A DNA stretch of 23,455 bases from Hypsibius dujardini (GCA_001579985.1 LRSR01009198.1:1-23455); one strand, 5' to 3'. Counted from the first letter of the stretch, positions 7,287 through 16,599 are shown. Numbers and translations: made by a program. Notes: generated by a model from the letters alone, not told the origin.

Positions 7287-8409
7287 TCAAGATAGTAGTA
7301 TCACCTCAACCCGAAGGATTCCGTCGTTGGACAAGGTAGACAAGGCCGAATCGGGATCGGCGGTCCGCGGCAGCTGCACCTCCCGCCGGAAATCGGACTT
7401 GCGGTCCATGGCGAAGACATGCAGCTTTGTATCCATAATCTGTACCGCCAAGTCGGCGCCTCGAAGATCGCCAACGTCAAACTTGAATATCAGCTTATCT
7501 TTCGGTCGTCGCTCCTTATCCTAGAAATGGCATAAAACGTGCAGCATCAAAAGCAAAGCGGAAATTGTCTTGACTTGAAATCCCAGTTTGGGTTTGTTGC
7601 ACAAGCTTCAAGACGACTTGAACATTTTTTGAAGAGATTCTTTGTTTGTGATTTTAAAATAAAGTGAACAAAAAATTGAATGTCATTTTTGCATCTAAAT
7701 AAACGCACTTTTGCCCGCATTTCAAAGTTCAAATTCAAACCAAAATCAAAAGAGTAATACTTTCGTCTGTTCGGCAATCGATTGATTAGTTGATTGGTTA
7801 AACTTTTTAACGTCGCATCGCGTAACTTCATCCTGCAAACGGATTAGGAAAGTTCTGGTTTGTGCAACAACGAATTTCATTGTTCATAAAAGACAAATAT
7901 AATCAACGTGTTAAAATATAACACAAAATCAGCGCAAAATCAGTGGGTCTTTTGCCCGTTTTATCTTCGCAGTCGCGTACCATCACTCTTGTATCCTTCG
8001 GTTTCGGTGAGTGACGGTACTCCGTGATCCTCGTCGTCCCCATCGGACTGGGCGTACTTCGTCGCTTCAAGATCCCCTTCGGCGGGACCGGGCTCATCGT
8101 CTCCGACATCCCCAAATCACTGTCGCCCGATTCCGAGGAATCCCTCCCGTCTTCATAAACGGTAGTTGAAGATGACGTCGAACGCGTTTTATGCGACAGC
8201 GAATGCTTAATGAAGTACGACTCCGAGGCGTCCTGGTCGGTCGGCCAGGCGGGAGTCCGCCACCGTCCCAGTTCCGCCTCCATCTGGTCGACATCCTTCG
8301 CCAGTCGCTTCCGGAGTTCGTCGAAGGATCGAAAATCGTGAAGGTCGTAGAAGTCGCCGGTCGTCCGTCGGGGTCCCGTATCATAAGTCCGGGAATTTTT
8401 GGCGGGCAT
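7287..8409 (-). CDS. Small heat shock protein-like (alpha-crystallin domain), two exons
   Basis: sHsps are ATP-independent holdases that bind unfolding proteins as oligomers. Proposed exons on the minus strand are 8409-7981 and 7520-7287, phase 0, GTACGC donor and TTTCTAG acceptor, giving 220 aa. Residues 144-217 form a recognisable alpha-crystallin domain: KLIFKFDVGDLRGADLAVQI, LHVFAMDR, FRREVQLP, then DPDSALSTLSNDGILRVEV, matching the family's LP..VDP....LS.DG.L.VE signature. The 143-residue N-terminal region is long and rich in Ser, Arg and Pro, with an amphipathic segment (FDELRKRLAKDVDQMEAELG). The protein stops four residues after the last core strand (ILLS), so the usual C-terminal extension with its I-x-I/V motif is absent. 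The exon 2 domain call is strong; joining it to exon 1 rests on phase and position, and a small extra exon is possible. Confidence 0.78.
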
Positions 8410-8670
8410 TTTTGTTTAAAGAAGAAAGTTTCGCGAGAAACTCTTTCAATTTCAGTCACAAGAGGGGCACGTTCTTCAGAAATTGGATACAGTAACAAGG
8501 GCGAATGAGGTTGCCTCGGAATTTTGCCAATGTTGAATGTAGCGAAAGATGAAAGGATGAGCCGAGCCGGGGTTTTGTGGAGCGAGTCTCAACCGGAGTC
8601 GTCGACTTTTTTTGCATGGACAGCGAGCGATCGATCCATCAGCTGTAAACTTCCCGCTGAGGGTCGCACA
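8410..8670. other. 5' region of the sHsp gene
   Basis: No separate gene is seen. GTTTCGCGAGAAAC at 8428-8441 is a near-palindrome just upstream of the sHsp ATG, in a stretch rich in GAA and TTC. I found no correctly spaced nGAAnnTTCn heat shock element. Confidence 0.45.
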
Positions 8671-8676
8671 TTTTTG

Positions 8677-8696
8677 CCCCCCCCCCTCCTCCCCCC
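8677..8696 (-). other. C-tract (G-tract on the sHsp sense strand)
   Basis: Ten C, then T, CC, T, then six C on the + strand; as G-runs this lies about 270 bases upstream of the sHsp start codon on its sense strand. The G-rich strand could form a quadruplex, but this is untested. Confidence 0.6.
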
Positions 8697-8730
8697 TTAC
8701 AAAGAGTCCCACGCCTGTCCGCGCTTCTTG

Positions 8731-8755
8731 TCTATCTGTCTGTCTGTCTGTCCGT
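8731..8755 (+). repeat. Short (CTGT)n microsatellite
   Basis: TCTATCTGTCTGTCTGTC, about five units, intergenic. A (GATG)n patch follows at 8863-8896. Confidence 0.85.
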
Positions 8756-8899
8756 CACCTGATGAACTCTGAGGTAATCCCGGTGTCTATATTTGCCTTG
8801 GCGGAGAGAGGTGCTCAAATGAAAACACACGCAGCATGCGATTTTTGCCGTGCGATTTCTCCGATGGATGGATGGGTGGATGAGTGGATGGATGGACCT

Positions 8900-9438
8900 C
8901 TCAGGATATACAGAGGGTACTATGCGCGTGAGTGTTTATCTTTTCCATCTGTATATACGGAAATACGGTAATGGTTCAGACAGGTCCGTGTGGTGGAAGG
9001 GCAGGCACAATGGGGGGAGGGCTCAGCAATCGATCGGCATTCCGCACTTTTGCGTACCGGAAACGCGGCGATTTCACGGGCAACAACAGATCAATCCCTG
9101 ACGGAAATGGTAATCGCATTTCACAGGCATCACAATAACCTCATCATCTGAGGCGCGTAAATCTAGAAATAAAATATTTTCCTAAAGATATTCGTATACT
9201 GGTGCGGTTAGACGAACGCGAGCTCCACCATTAACACAGCCACGGTTGGTGTTGGTGATGGAAAATAATGCGGATGGTAAGTGAGATTTCTCTGCTCGAG
9301 CTCTTTCAAAGCCGAAAGAAAGGCCATTACGTAATTTAATATGCCAAAATTATAGACCGAATACCGTGTGCATTCCGTGGCAAATATCGGTCAGCAGCAG
9401 TTGGTGTATTTAGCGGCGGTTGTTTTTTCTACCGCCGT
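8900..9438. other. Intergenic, no feature seen
   Basis: No exon with paired splice sites, no RNA gene and no strong repeat is seen on either strand. Confidence 0.5.
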
Positions 9439-9730
9439 GGGCGTATCCCCTCGCAGCTCTCATCATACGAAACTGCACGCGTGGTTCTACGGAATACTCA
9501 CTATTGAACCTACGCTACGTAGTCTCTAGTCTGCATTGTCGCATACGGTTCACTTCTCCTTCAGTGTACCCTATCGCGATCCAGGGGCGTATCCCCTCGC
9601 AGCTCGTATCATACGAAACTGCACGCGTGGTTCTACGGAATACTCCCTATTGAACCTACACTATGTAGTCTCTAGTCTGCATTGTCGCATACGGTTCACT
9701 TCTCCTTCAGTGTACCCTATCGCGACCCAC
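9439..9730. repeat. 146-bp tandem duplication
   Basis: Two adjacent copies begin GGGCGTATCCCCTCGCAGCT at 9439 and 9585 and differ at only a few positions (for example TACGCTACGTAG against TACACTATGTAG). Both end at CCTATCGCGA(T/C)CC. No coding signal. A small inverted pair ACGGTTC/GAACCGT follows at about 9766-9792. Confidence 0.93.
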
Positions 9731-9734
9731 ACCA

Positions 9735-10095
9735 GGGTTAGGGCTCAGAAGCGCAGAAAAGAACAACGGTTCTCCATGGTGCTGCGAACCGTGGATAAGA
9801 TGCCTCACACAATGGGTGTATGCTCGGTGTAAGAGGATTATCACACCGGCCCATTATTTTCTCAATAATGTTTTGTAAAATATGAACTGAATCTGATCGT
9901 CGTAAAAGGGTGTTCAACGCCCTGTGGTTGTGGGATATATTTCGAGCCCGTCACCGTCAGTTCGGAATTCTCAAACGCCACCTTCCTTTGACCTCGTCAG
10001 TTACAGCCTTTACATGTTGCATCTGAAAGTACCACGAAACTTCAGCGAAACTCCCAACATCCTGGTTCATCTCTCCCCATAATAGTTTCTCGGTT
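9735..10095. other. Intergenic, no feature seen
   Basis: Unique-looking sequence between two tandem arrays; no supported exon or RNA gene. Confidence 0.5.
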
Positions 10096-10099
10096 CAAA

Positions 10100-10229
10100 C
10101 CTGTGTACAAGTGCACAACACAAAGCCTGTGTACAAGTGCACAACACAAAGCCTGTGTACAAATGCACAACACAAAGCCTGTGTACAAGTGCACAACACA
10201 AAGCCTGTGTACAAATGCACAACACAATC
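10100..10229. repeat. 26-bp tandem repeat, five copies
   Basis: Units CCTGTGTACAAGTGCACAAC + ACAAAG start at 10100, 10126, 10152, 10178 and 10204. The only variation is CAAGTGC against CAAATGC, plus a changed end in the last unit. Each unit holds an imperfect palindrome (TGTGTACAAGTGCACA). Head-to-tail with no spacers, so it is not CRISPR-like. It ends about 250 bases upstream of a TATA motif. Confidence 0.95.
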
Positions 10230-10482
10230 TTACATTCCCAGTACACAGTAGCGATGGGGTGGCTGTCATGCGCCCAGGTGGCAGCCGCTCCTTTCTCCTT
10301 GACCCTGTCCCAAGTTCTGAGCACTTTGTCTATACAGACTCGTGCAGAAAAGTTTCCCCGAATTGAATTAGTGCTGCGTCAGAAATTGACAGGTGCACAC
10401 CCAGGGAATGATACCGCCACACCTCCTTCCCCAAGATCCCGAATCTGAGTAGTGAGCAGGGAACGATCGTGGTTAGTCTCGA

Positions 10483-10489
10483 TATATAA
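10483..10489 (+). promoter_or_regulatory. TATA box of the secreted cysteine-rich gene
   Basis: TATATAA lies 82 bases upstream of the ATG at 10571. This leaves room for a start site near 10510-10520 and a short leader. The leader contains TTTTTTCATAG at about 10540-10550, which could act as a 3' splice site. Confidence 0.55.
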
Positions 10490-10570
10490 GGCGATCTTCT
10501 GAAAGTAGCAGTTATCTCAATTTCTAATTCAGCACTTTCTTTTTTCATAGGTCTTACCTAAACACCGAGA

Positions 10571-10809
10571 ATGAATCGTGTTGCGATATCTTTCCTTCTG
10601 CTTTTGAGCATATGCTCTGCCGCTTTCGCGGTTACTGCTCCATGCAACCCAGAGGAAGCGGCAAAATGCACGCAGCCCGCTCTTGCGTATTTCCTCCAAC
10701 GTTATGTCGAACGAAAAACGGAGAACATCACGGACGCAAAATGGGAGGCCGACATGACCAAGCAATGCGAGTAAGATAACAGTATATTTTTGTTCTCTTT
10801 CTATTAATA

Positions 10810-10848
<39 letters not shown>

Positions 10849-11474
10849 TTGCCTGCCTGTTTGCCTGCCTGTTTGTCTCTGTCTGTCTATCTGAACCTTC
10901 CTACACTGTCAGTTCGTTCCTTGCAGGCTGGACCAAAGTGGACGCCACTGCGCTATCGACTTCTCAAGCCGTTGCTTCCCTGCCAACCAGTCTAACAGCA
11001 ATGCCACAGCCAAGGACTTCAAGCCCGTCCCTTGCCAAGAAAAGGTGAAGAGCCTGACCAGCGGATGCTCTGCCAATTCCTCGATCTGGCACCGCGCCTG
11101 CGAACAGCCCCTGATGGAGCAGCTCCACACCTTCTTAACCGGTCGGTTCGCCGTCAAGTCCGAGGTCGATTTCAAGCGGCTGCACAGCCGGATGTGCTGG
11201 TAATTTGCTCAATCTCATCATGATCTTTTACTCAATTCCTCGCTTTTCGAAATTTCGCACAGATTATTGCTATTTATTTCGATATTTTGAAAAACGTAAC
11301 ATTTCCTCTTTTTCCTCTGGCAGTGAAATTGGACATTACGTCGACTGTGTCAACGACCGGACCAAGACGGAGTGCAACGCCAGCGCCAAGACCACCTTCC
11401 AGGATATGTTCCAGGATCTCCGCAATTCCTACCGGTGTGATCCCGCGGATAGTTTCAAGGGTCAGCAGTGTTGA
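10571..11474 (+). CDS. Secreted 14-cysteine protein of unknown family (three exons)
   Basis: Exons 10571-10770, 10927-11199 and 11324-11474 join with phases 2/1 and 2/1 at GT-AG junctions, giving 207 aa. Residues 1-20 (MNRVAISFLLLLSICSAAFA) are a clear signal peptide with an AFA cleavage site. The mature part has 14 cysteines, an even number suited to seven disulfides, including an adjacent pair MCCEIGHYVDC formed across the second splice junction. Five N-glycosylation sequons are visible (NIT, NQS, NAT, NSS, NAS). Spacing loosely resembles DUF19/T20D4.11-like secreted proteins of ecdysozoans, but I cannot assign it. It should be extracellular or luminal. Intron 1 holds a (CTGT)n array. Gene reality is well supported by the signal peptide, phases and cysteines; the function is unknown. 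Confidence 0.85.
10809..10890 (+). repeat. (CTGT)n array in intron 1 of the secreted-protein gene
   Basis: About 80 bases of CTGT units with TTTGCCTGCC interruptions, starting about 38 bases after the donor and ending about 36 bases before the acceptor at 10926. It fills over half of a 156-base intron. Confidence 0.93.
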
Positions 11475-12113
11475 CAACTGTGTTTTTGCACATATTCATT
11501 GATTGTTTCGTTACACTGTACTTCTGCTCGAATGCCCGCCCACCGAGCTGTCGTTGAAATGCTTTACTCTTTTGATTGTGTTCTGTGAGTTGGTATCTTT
11601 TTGATCTGTTGACCAGAGTCCCCTCCCGAACCCTCAAATATTACTTGTTTGGCGGTCGATGTTGACCTGTAAATTACAGCACCGTGCAGCGTATCTACTG
11701 GTTAAGCTTAAGGGATCCCTAATGTCCTGTTAAACCAGCAATTAACTTTTTTTTATGCTTAGTTGAAGGTTCCATAAAGGGGGCAATTTCTTAATTTAAT
11801 AAATTACCGACCGCCAACTTTAAATATATTTGCTGTTAATAATGATGTAGATGCAAGGTGATGCGCGCCACCCTCCAACCGGAGGGTAGTGGACATCATT
11901 TTCTTGCAAATTTTTGCCTTGGTTACCACGGATTTATAAATTTTTTTTTGTAACTAAAACTTCTATTAAGTTTTTGAGTGAATTAAAAAAAACTAAACTG
12001 CAAAAAACTACTAAATTAGTAACTAAACGTTTCAGTTTAGTTTTAGTTAAATTGTTTTAGTTAAATTTAGTTTTGCCATCACTAGTTTCAACGCACTGTG
12101 TGCGATGTGTTAG
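11475..12113. other. AT-rich intergenic stretch with an inverted repeat
   Basis: No gene is seen. From about 11930 to 12080 the sequence is strongly AT-rich, with repeated ACTAAA/TTTAGT motifs. AAAACTAAACTG (11989-12000) and CAGTTTAGTTTT (12033-12044) form a 12-base inverted pair. It may be a decayed element. Confidence 0.5.
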
Positions 12114-12404
12114 TGCGGGACGGGACTGCTGTATCGCTTCAGGGTGAATTGGACCATTCCCGACTTCTCCAGCATCCAGGACGATCCGAAGGCCTTCCAC
12201 CGGTCGCCCGACATCGCCGCAGTCATCCTGGGAATGCCGGAAGAATTCGAGAGGTGAAATCTCCGCGTAACTCCGCTGTGCGACGGTGCTAGGAATGAGG
12301 ATGGCAGAAAGAGATTCTTTGGTGTGCATTTGGTTCGATCCAACGGCACAGCGGGATCGTTTGATGTGTATGATCTTCGGTTGACGCAGGTTTTGCGCGA
12401 TTAA
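12114..12404 (+). CDS. Two-exon coding fragment, unrecognised (weakly MATH-like)
   Basis: From an acceptor ending GTTAG at 12113, the frame reads LLYRFRVNWTIPDFSSIQ then PDIAAVILGMPEEFE. A GTGAAA donor follows at 12254, and an acceptor ending GGCAG at 12307 resumes in phase (KRFFGVHLVRSNG, FDVYDLRLTQVLRD), stopping at TAA 12402-12404. The two pieces join as 140 + 97 bases, about 78 aa, in frame. NWTIPDF followed by HRSP recalls the start of a MATH/TRAF-like domain, but the middle of such a domain is missing. No upstream exon with a start codon was found. It could be a decayed gene fragment, the 3' part of a gene whose 5' exons I missed, or chance. Confidence 0.25.
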
Positions 12405-12455
12405 TGCTCGTCAGTGGATACATGACAGCAAACAACACAGACGAACTAGCAGAGA

Positions 12456-12626
12456 GACCGTCGAGACAGACAGATGAACAGAGAGGCAGAGAGACAGACA
12501 GAGGCAGACAGAGAGGCAGACAGAGGCAGACAGAGAGGCAGACAGACAAACAAAGAGACACACAGACACACAGACAGACACACACAGAGACAGACAGAGA
12601 CAGACAGACAGACAACAGATAGACAG
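12456..12626 (+). repeat. (AGAC)/(AGGC)/(ACAC)n repeat
   Basis: About 170 bases of CAGA units mixed with GAGGCAGA and CACACAGA variants, intergenic, downstream of the serpin on its strand. Purine-rich on +; the same family as the intronic arrays in the opposite sense. Confidence 0.92.
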
Positions 12627-12964
12627 AGTTGTGGTACATTCCAAGTTTTCCGCCTTTGTAAAAGACACCGACGGTAATGATCGAAAATAAACAAAAACCA
12701 CAAACAGGCAAAACTAAATACAAACACAAATTTCTATATAAAAAATAAAAACGTAGCAGCCGTCGAAGGAATGAGAATACACGACTACGCGACGCGAAGC
12801 TATGAAATATATGAAAGGCTAAACAGGTAAACTCCATGCGGAGTAAAACAAACTATGAATCATCAGCACCGGAACATGAACAAGGCAGACATGAATCTGA
12901 AGCAATTATAGACTGGTAACCCACCCAGGGTGCGGTATGTGTAATTAGATGTGCGTGTCTGGAT

Positions 12965-13223
12965 TTACAACCGGGCGACCCGGCCGAGAAAGGTGATCAA
13001 ACCAGTCGTCTCGTGTCGAATGGCAAACAGAAAGGGACGATCGGCACGGAATTCCACCGGCGGTTCCTCGTACACCATAGCCATTCGTGTCATCATCATG
13101 GCAGTAGCAGCGGCAGCCTCAGTTCCCTTTTCGTTCACCTCTGCAAAGAGAAAAACGCCAGGCTTGAACTACATGCCTGTGCCTCTGACTGACTGACACT
13201 GACTGACTCACTGATCGACCGAC

Positions 13224-13271
<48 letters not shown>

Positions 13272-15104
13272 AGTTTACCCATTTCGCTGTCACTTTAGCA
13301 TGACTACGCAATGTAGATGGACACATGTGAACAGGATTGTATATCTCACTTACCAACAAAGGCTTTGTGAACGGCCCCGGAAACGCTCAACCCGGTCTCA
13401 CTGATTCCACTCAAATCCGCCTGCCCGCTAAACAGCTTCCGAATGCCCGTCTTCTCCAGGATTGTCACTAAGTCGTACGACTCCTCTAACTTGAAACGCG
13501 GCAGCCAAACGCGAGCTTTGCGCGAACCGCCGTTCCCATGAATGGCCTCCAATGCTTCCACTGTCAAGGCTTTCTCAAAGTCCTTCAGGCCGTCCTTCTC
13601 GCGTGGCAAAAAGATCAACATCGACATCTCGTGGCCCTTATACGGGATACCCAACATTTGGAACGGCGGAAGAGCGCTCTCGGCGTCCGCGTTGCCGCCA
13701 AAATTGTCGTAGTAATCATACTTGCGACTTGTTTTATGCTCCATCAAGTCCACCTGCACTTCCTGTCCGTCGATGTTGTGGAATGTGGCCTTTTGGGTAT
13801 CCTTCTCCTCGAACTTATTCTTCCAGTCCGCTATTAAGAAATATTCAAATACGCAATACAGTCAAATGATAAAAGTAACTCAGCTAGTAGCTTAGTAAGT
13901 CTCCAAAATCAAATCAATCAATCAAGCCCCAATCAAATCAATCAATCAAGCAGCAATCAAATTAATCAATCAACAATTCATACCCTGCAATGAACCCGGT
14001 GACAAACAACTCAACCTTCACCGTAATTAGTCAATCGTTCTAATGAGTTCTGATATATTTACCCTTGAAATAGATGGCGTTGACCAGTACCAGAAGAGTC
14101 GCCGCACTCACGGAGCCGGGTGCGAGGAGATTCTGAATCTTGTTGTTGGTCTGCTTCTCCACCCACTGATTCACTTCCGCACGAGCGCCTTCGCTGTTTT
14201 TCTGGAAATCAACTTGCCCAATCTGCAAAGAAATGGCAATTATTAACTGCTGTAATCAATGATCAACCGCATTTTGCCGCTGACCGAAATCAATCACACT
14301 GCAGAAAACCATGTTCGTCACCTCAAATCAATCAATCAGCCACATGTTCGCCACCGCAAATCAATCAATCAGCCACTTATTCGTCACCTCAAATCAATCA
14401 ATCAATCAGCCATTTGTTCTCCACTGCCTTTGAGGCAATCAAAACAGATTATTTTTCAAATGCCGAAAAGCATGATCAGACAACTTAACGTCAAAAATCC
14501 ATTATACAAAAGATCGGGACTTGAAAATAGGCGTTATTTAAAATCAACTACCAACGCCAAAACAAATAGGTGAGAAGAGCTAATGTAAAATTTGTTCAGG
14601 TATCGAATACACTTATCGATCAATCAATGCGTAGACTCAAGCGATAAATAAAAAACGAACGCCAATCATCACAATCCACCAATCAACGCATCAACCTGTA
14701 GAACAAACCTCGCTTTTCAAGCTTTTAGTGATGGCGTTGACATAATCCGGTTTCAGCTGCAGTCCCGTCTGCACGTAAGCCTTATTGGCCAGCGCCAGGC
14801 TGTATGCCGGTTGTCCATCATTCCCCACGGAGGGGACAAAGATGCGCAGCACTTCTTCGTAGGCCTGCAGGACGGCCTCCTTCTTCCCCCCAAAATGCTT
14901 GTCCAACCGCAGCGCCGCTTCAATCTCCCTCTGTGTGGCATCCCGGGCGCCGAGATACACCAACAACAGCGCGGAGGAGATGCTCAGTGGTGAGAGGAAG
15001 AGATTTTTCTCCGCGGCGGTCGGGTCCGACGCGATCTGCTGGTACAGATCCAGGGAGAACTCATCCAAGGACTTTTTCAGGCTTCCGAGATGGTGCTCCG
15101 ACAT
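12965..15104 (-). CDS. Serpin, inhibitory type, probably intracellular (four exons)
   Basis: Minus-strand exons 15104-14709, 14222-14063, 13830-13354 and 13140-12965 join with consistent phases into 402 aa, normal for a serpin. Hallmarks: [20 protein letters not shown] near the N-terminus, [17 protein letters not shown] in the middle, [20 protein letters not shown] at the reactive-loop hinge, and [18 protein letters not shown] at the end. The small-residue hinge (GTEAAAATA, 350-358) indicates an inhibitor that traps its protease by loop insertion. The loop then runs [14 protein letters not shown], about five residues longer than alpha-1-antitrypsin before the conserved PF. Counting from the hinge puts P1-P1' at Met364-Ala365, with Arg363 the neighbouring alternative. 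[16 protein letters not shown] at the start lacks a signal peptide, as in cytosolic clade-B-type serpins. An in-frame upstream ATG at 15266 is less likely. Introns carry CTGT and ATCA repeats. Confidence 0.94.
13223..13266 (+). repeat. (CTGT)n array in serpin intron 3
   Basis: Eleven near-perfect CTGT units on +, so (ACAG)n in the serpin transcript. A (GACT)n run lies next to it at about 13188-13210. Confidence 0.95.
13907..13982. repeat. AATCAATCAATCAAG-type repeats in serpin intron 2
   Basis: Three loose units of (CA)AATCAAATCAATCAATCAAG lie between exons 2 and 3 of the serpin. Confidence 0.85.
14316..14420. repeat. 33-bp tandem repeat in serpin intron 1
   Basis: Units CGTCACCTCAAATCAATCAA.. 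start at 14316, 14349 and 14382. The third gains one extra ATCA, making it 37 bases. The core is the same AATCAATCA motif seen in intron 2. Confidence 0.9.
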
Positions 15105-15403
15105 TCTTGCGGTTTCGGTGTTGTGTTGTGGGCTTGTAGTGAGGCAGAGAAACGTGAGGAGAACAGAAGGAAGGATTCGGTTGGAAAGTTCTGCCACGGC
15201 GAAGGTTAAATGGAAGGAAGACTTTACTTCGATGCTGGCTATATTGTTTGTTGTCTGGACTAGCAATGGAGGATATGAGCAATGATGATAACGCCTCCGA
15301 ATTTTACGACATGACGGCGGAAAGCTTGACGGAAAAACCGGTTTTCATGCATATCATCTGGCTGCTAAAGTAAACAGCTGACGGCATTTGTCTGCACTCT
15401 CGT

Positions 15404-15610
15404 CAACACATGTGGCCTTAATGCTGTGCTGACCGACTTAGAGGACTTTACTGACTGAGTCTCTACGAGTTTGAGCATAACATACTACACACGTGGCATT
15501 AACCTTGCGCTAACCGAATTAAGCACTTCAACTCGGCGGTCGTGTATGACACCCATGCAGCGAGTGTAATAGATTAACTCGGTTAGCGCAAGGTTTTCGC
15601 CACGTGCGTA
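15404..15610. mobile_element. MITE-like inverted repeat plus a decayed third arm
   Basis: Arms 15486-15521 and 15575-15610 are inverted copies of 36 bases with five mismatches (core ACCTTGCGCTAACCGA), around a 53-base spacer with no coding potential. A third, more diverged arm in direct orientation lies at about 15407-15440 (CACATGTGGCCTTAATGCTG). The arm end TACACACGTGGC is also the arm end of the insertion at 6957-6988, so the two may belong to one family. No clear target duplication is seen. A stem-loop of this size could also fold in RNA. Confidence 0.65.
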
Positions 15611-16500
15611 ACTGCTAACAAGGGAACTCCCCAACTCCTCTTTCCCGATACGAAATCGTAAACCGGGTTAATTCTGTTTTAGCCTGTAGTATGCGTTCTA
15701 GTTTGGTAGTGATATTTTCGCTTGGAAAAGTTTCCGGAATTTAGATCTTCTAATTTTTAGAATTAAAAACTGACAAAAACAGATATAGGTGACACTGCTT
15801 GGGCAATATTGATGGAACATAATTAATTGGTTAATCAATCAATCAAGTGATTTGTGATTCCGGTAAAATACAGCTTTACGGCCACATGGGTAGCACCGGA
15901 AATTGTACGTGTCGTTCGGGCCCATGTTTAGTCAACAACGATGAGCATTGTGATTCGTTTTTCTCTTGCAGCATGTAAGTAGACTTTAGCTGCTAATGAA
16001 TGATGCTACATCAGGATGTTTTTATCCAGAGTAATGACTAAAGTAGGGCAGGACAAAGCGGTCTCGAACGTGCGCATATCGGCAATTATGCCATGTGAAA
16101 CTAAACACCCTGCTAATTACTAATAGATTCATCCAAAGCTCCACAGTGAAACACCAACTGAATTCTTCACAGGTGTCACCGTCAACTCCACAAATCACAA
16201 CGTCCGTCACTTTCCATTCATAGACAGGGCCGTCTATTTAAGTCAGCTCGACGTCTTTTTACGCACCCCCATAGAGAGTTCGGATTTGTCTTGCGGTGTT
16301 TCCAGTGTCACATTTTATTGTCCATGGACGTGGGTTTCCATTTCGATGAAAACAATGACGAACAAATCGATTCTGGTTAGTTAGCTCAACAAAAAGAGAA
16401 CCTTTGTACAAGCTCCCTGCCATACCGATTAGAATTTTTAATCGCTTTAAAGAGAAGTTTTTGGCGAGATTTTGTCTCAGAACCATGGATCGAATGAGCA
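15611..16500. other. Intergenic, no gene seen
   Basis: Nothing with paired splice sites or family similarity is seen on either strand. A short AATCAATCAATCAAG patch lies at about 15832-15846. Confidence 0.5.
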
Positions 16501-16505
16501 CTTGA

Positions 16506-16507
<2 letters not shown>

Positions 16508-16542
<35 letters not shown>

Positions 16543-16558
16543 CCTGCCTATTTGTCCT

Positions 16559-16599
<41 letters not shown>

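Noticed and set aside
7903-7980. Read-through of sHsp exon 1 past the GTACGC donor
   Set aside because: It adds an unrelated hydrophobic tail and never reaches the alpha-crystallin exon; the phase-0 splice does.
8421-8480. Canonical heat shock element upstream of sHsp
   Set aside because: GAA and TTC triplets are frequent, but none have the required nGAAnnTTCn spacing over three units.
10100-10229. CRISPR-like array
   Set aside because: The 26-bp units are directly adjacent without unique spacers, in a eukaryotic context. The same applies to the 35-bp array at 20071-20263.
12404-12837. Open frames on both strands across 12404-12837
   Set aside because: They are carried by the stop-free CAGA-type repeat and show no protein similarity.
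15105-15266. Upstream ATG at 15266 as the serpin start, giving a hydrophobic leader
   Set aside because: The hydrophobic stretch lies about 30 residues in after charged residues, a poor signal peptide, whereas ATG 15104 starts exactly where serpin similarity begins ([16 protein letters not shown]). It is not excluded.
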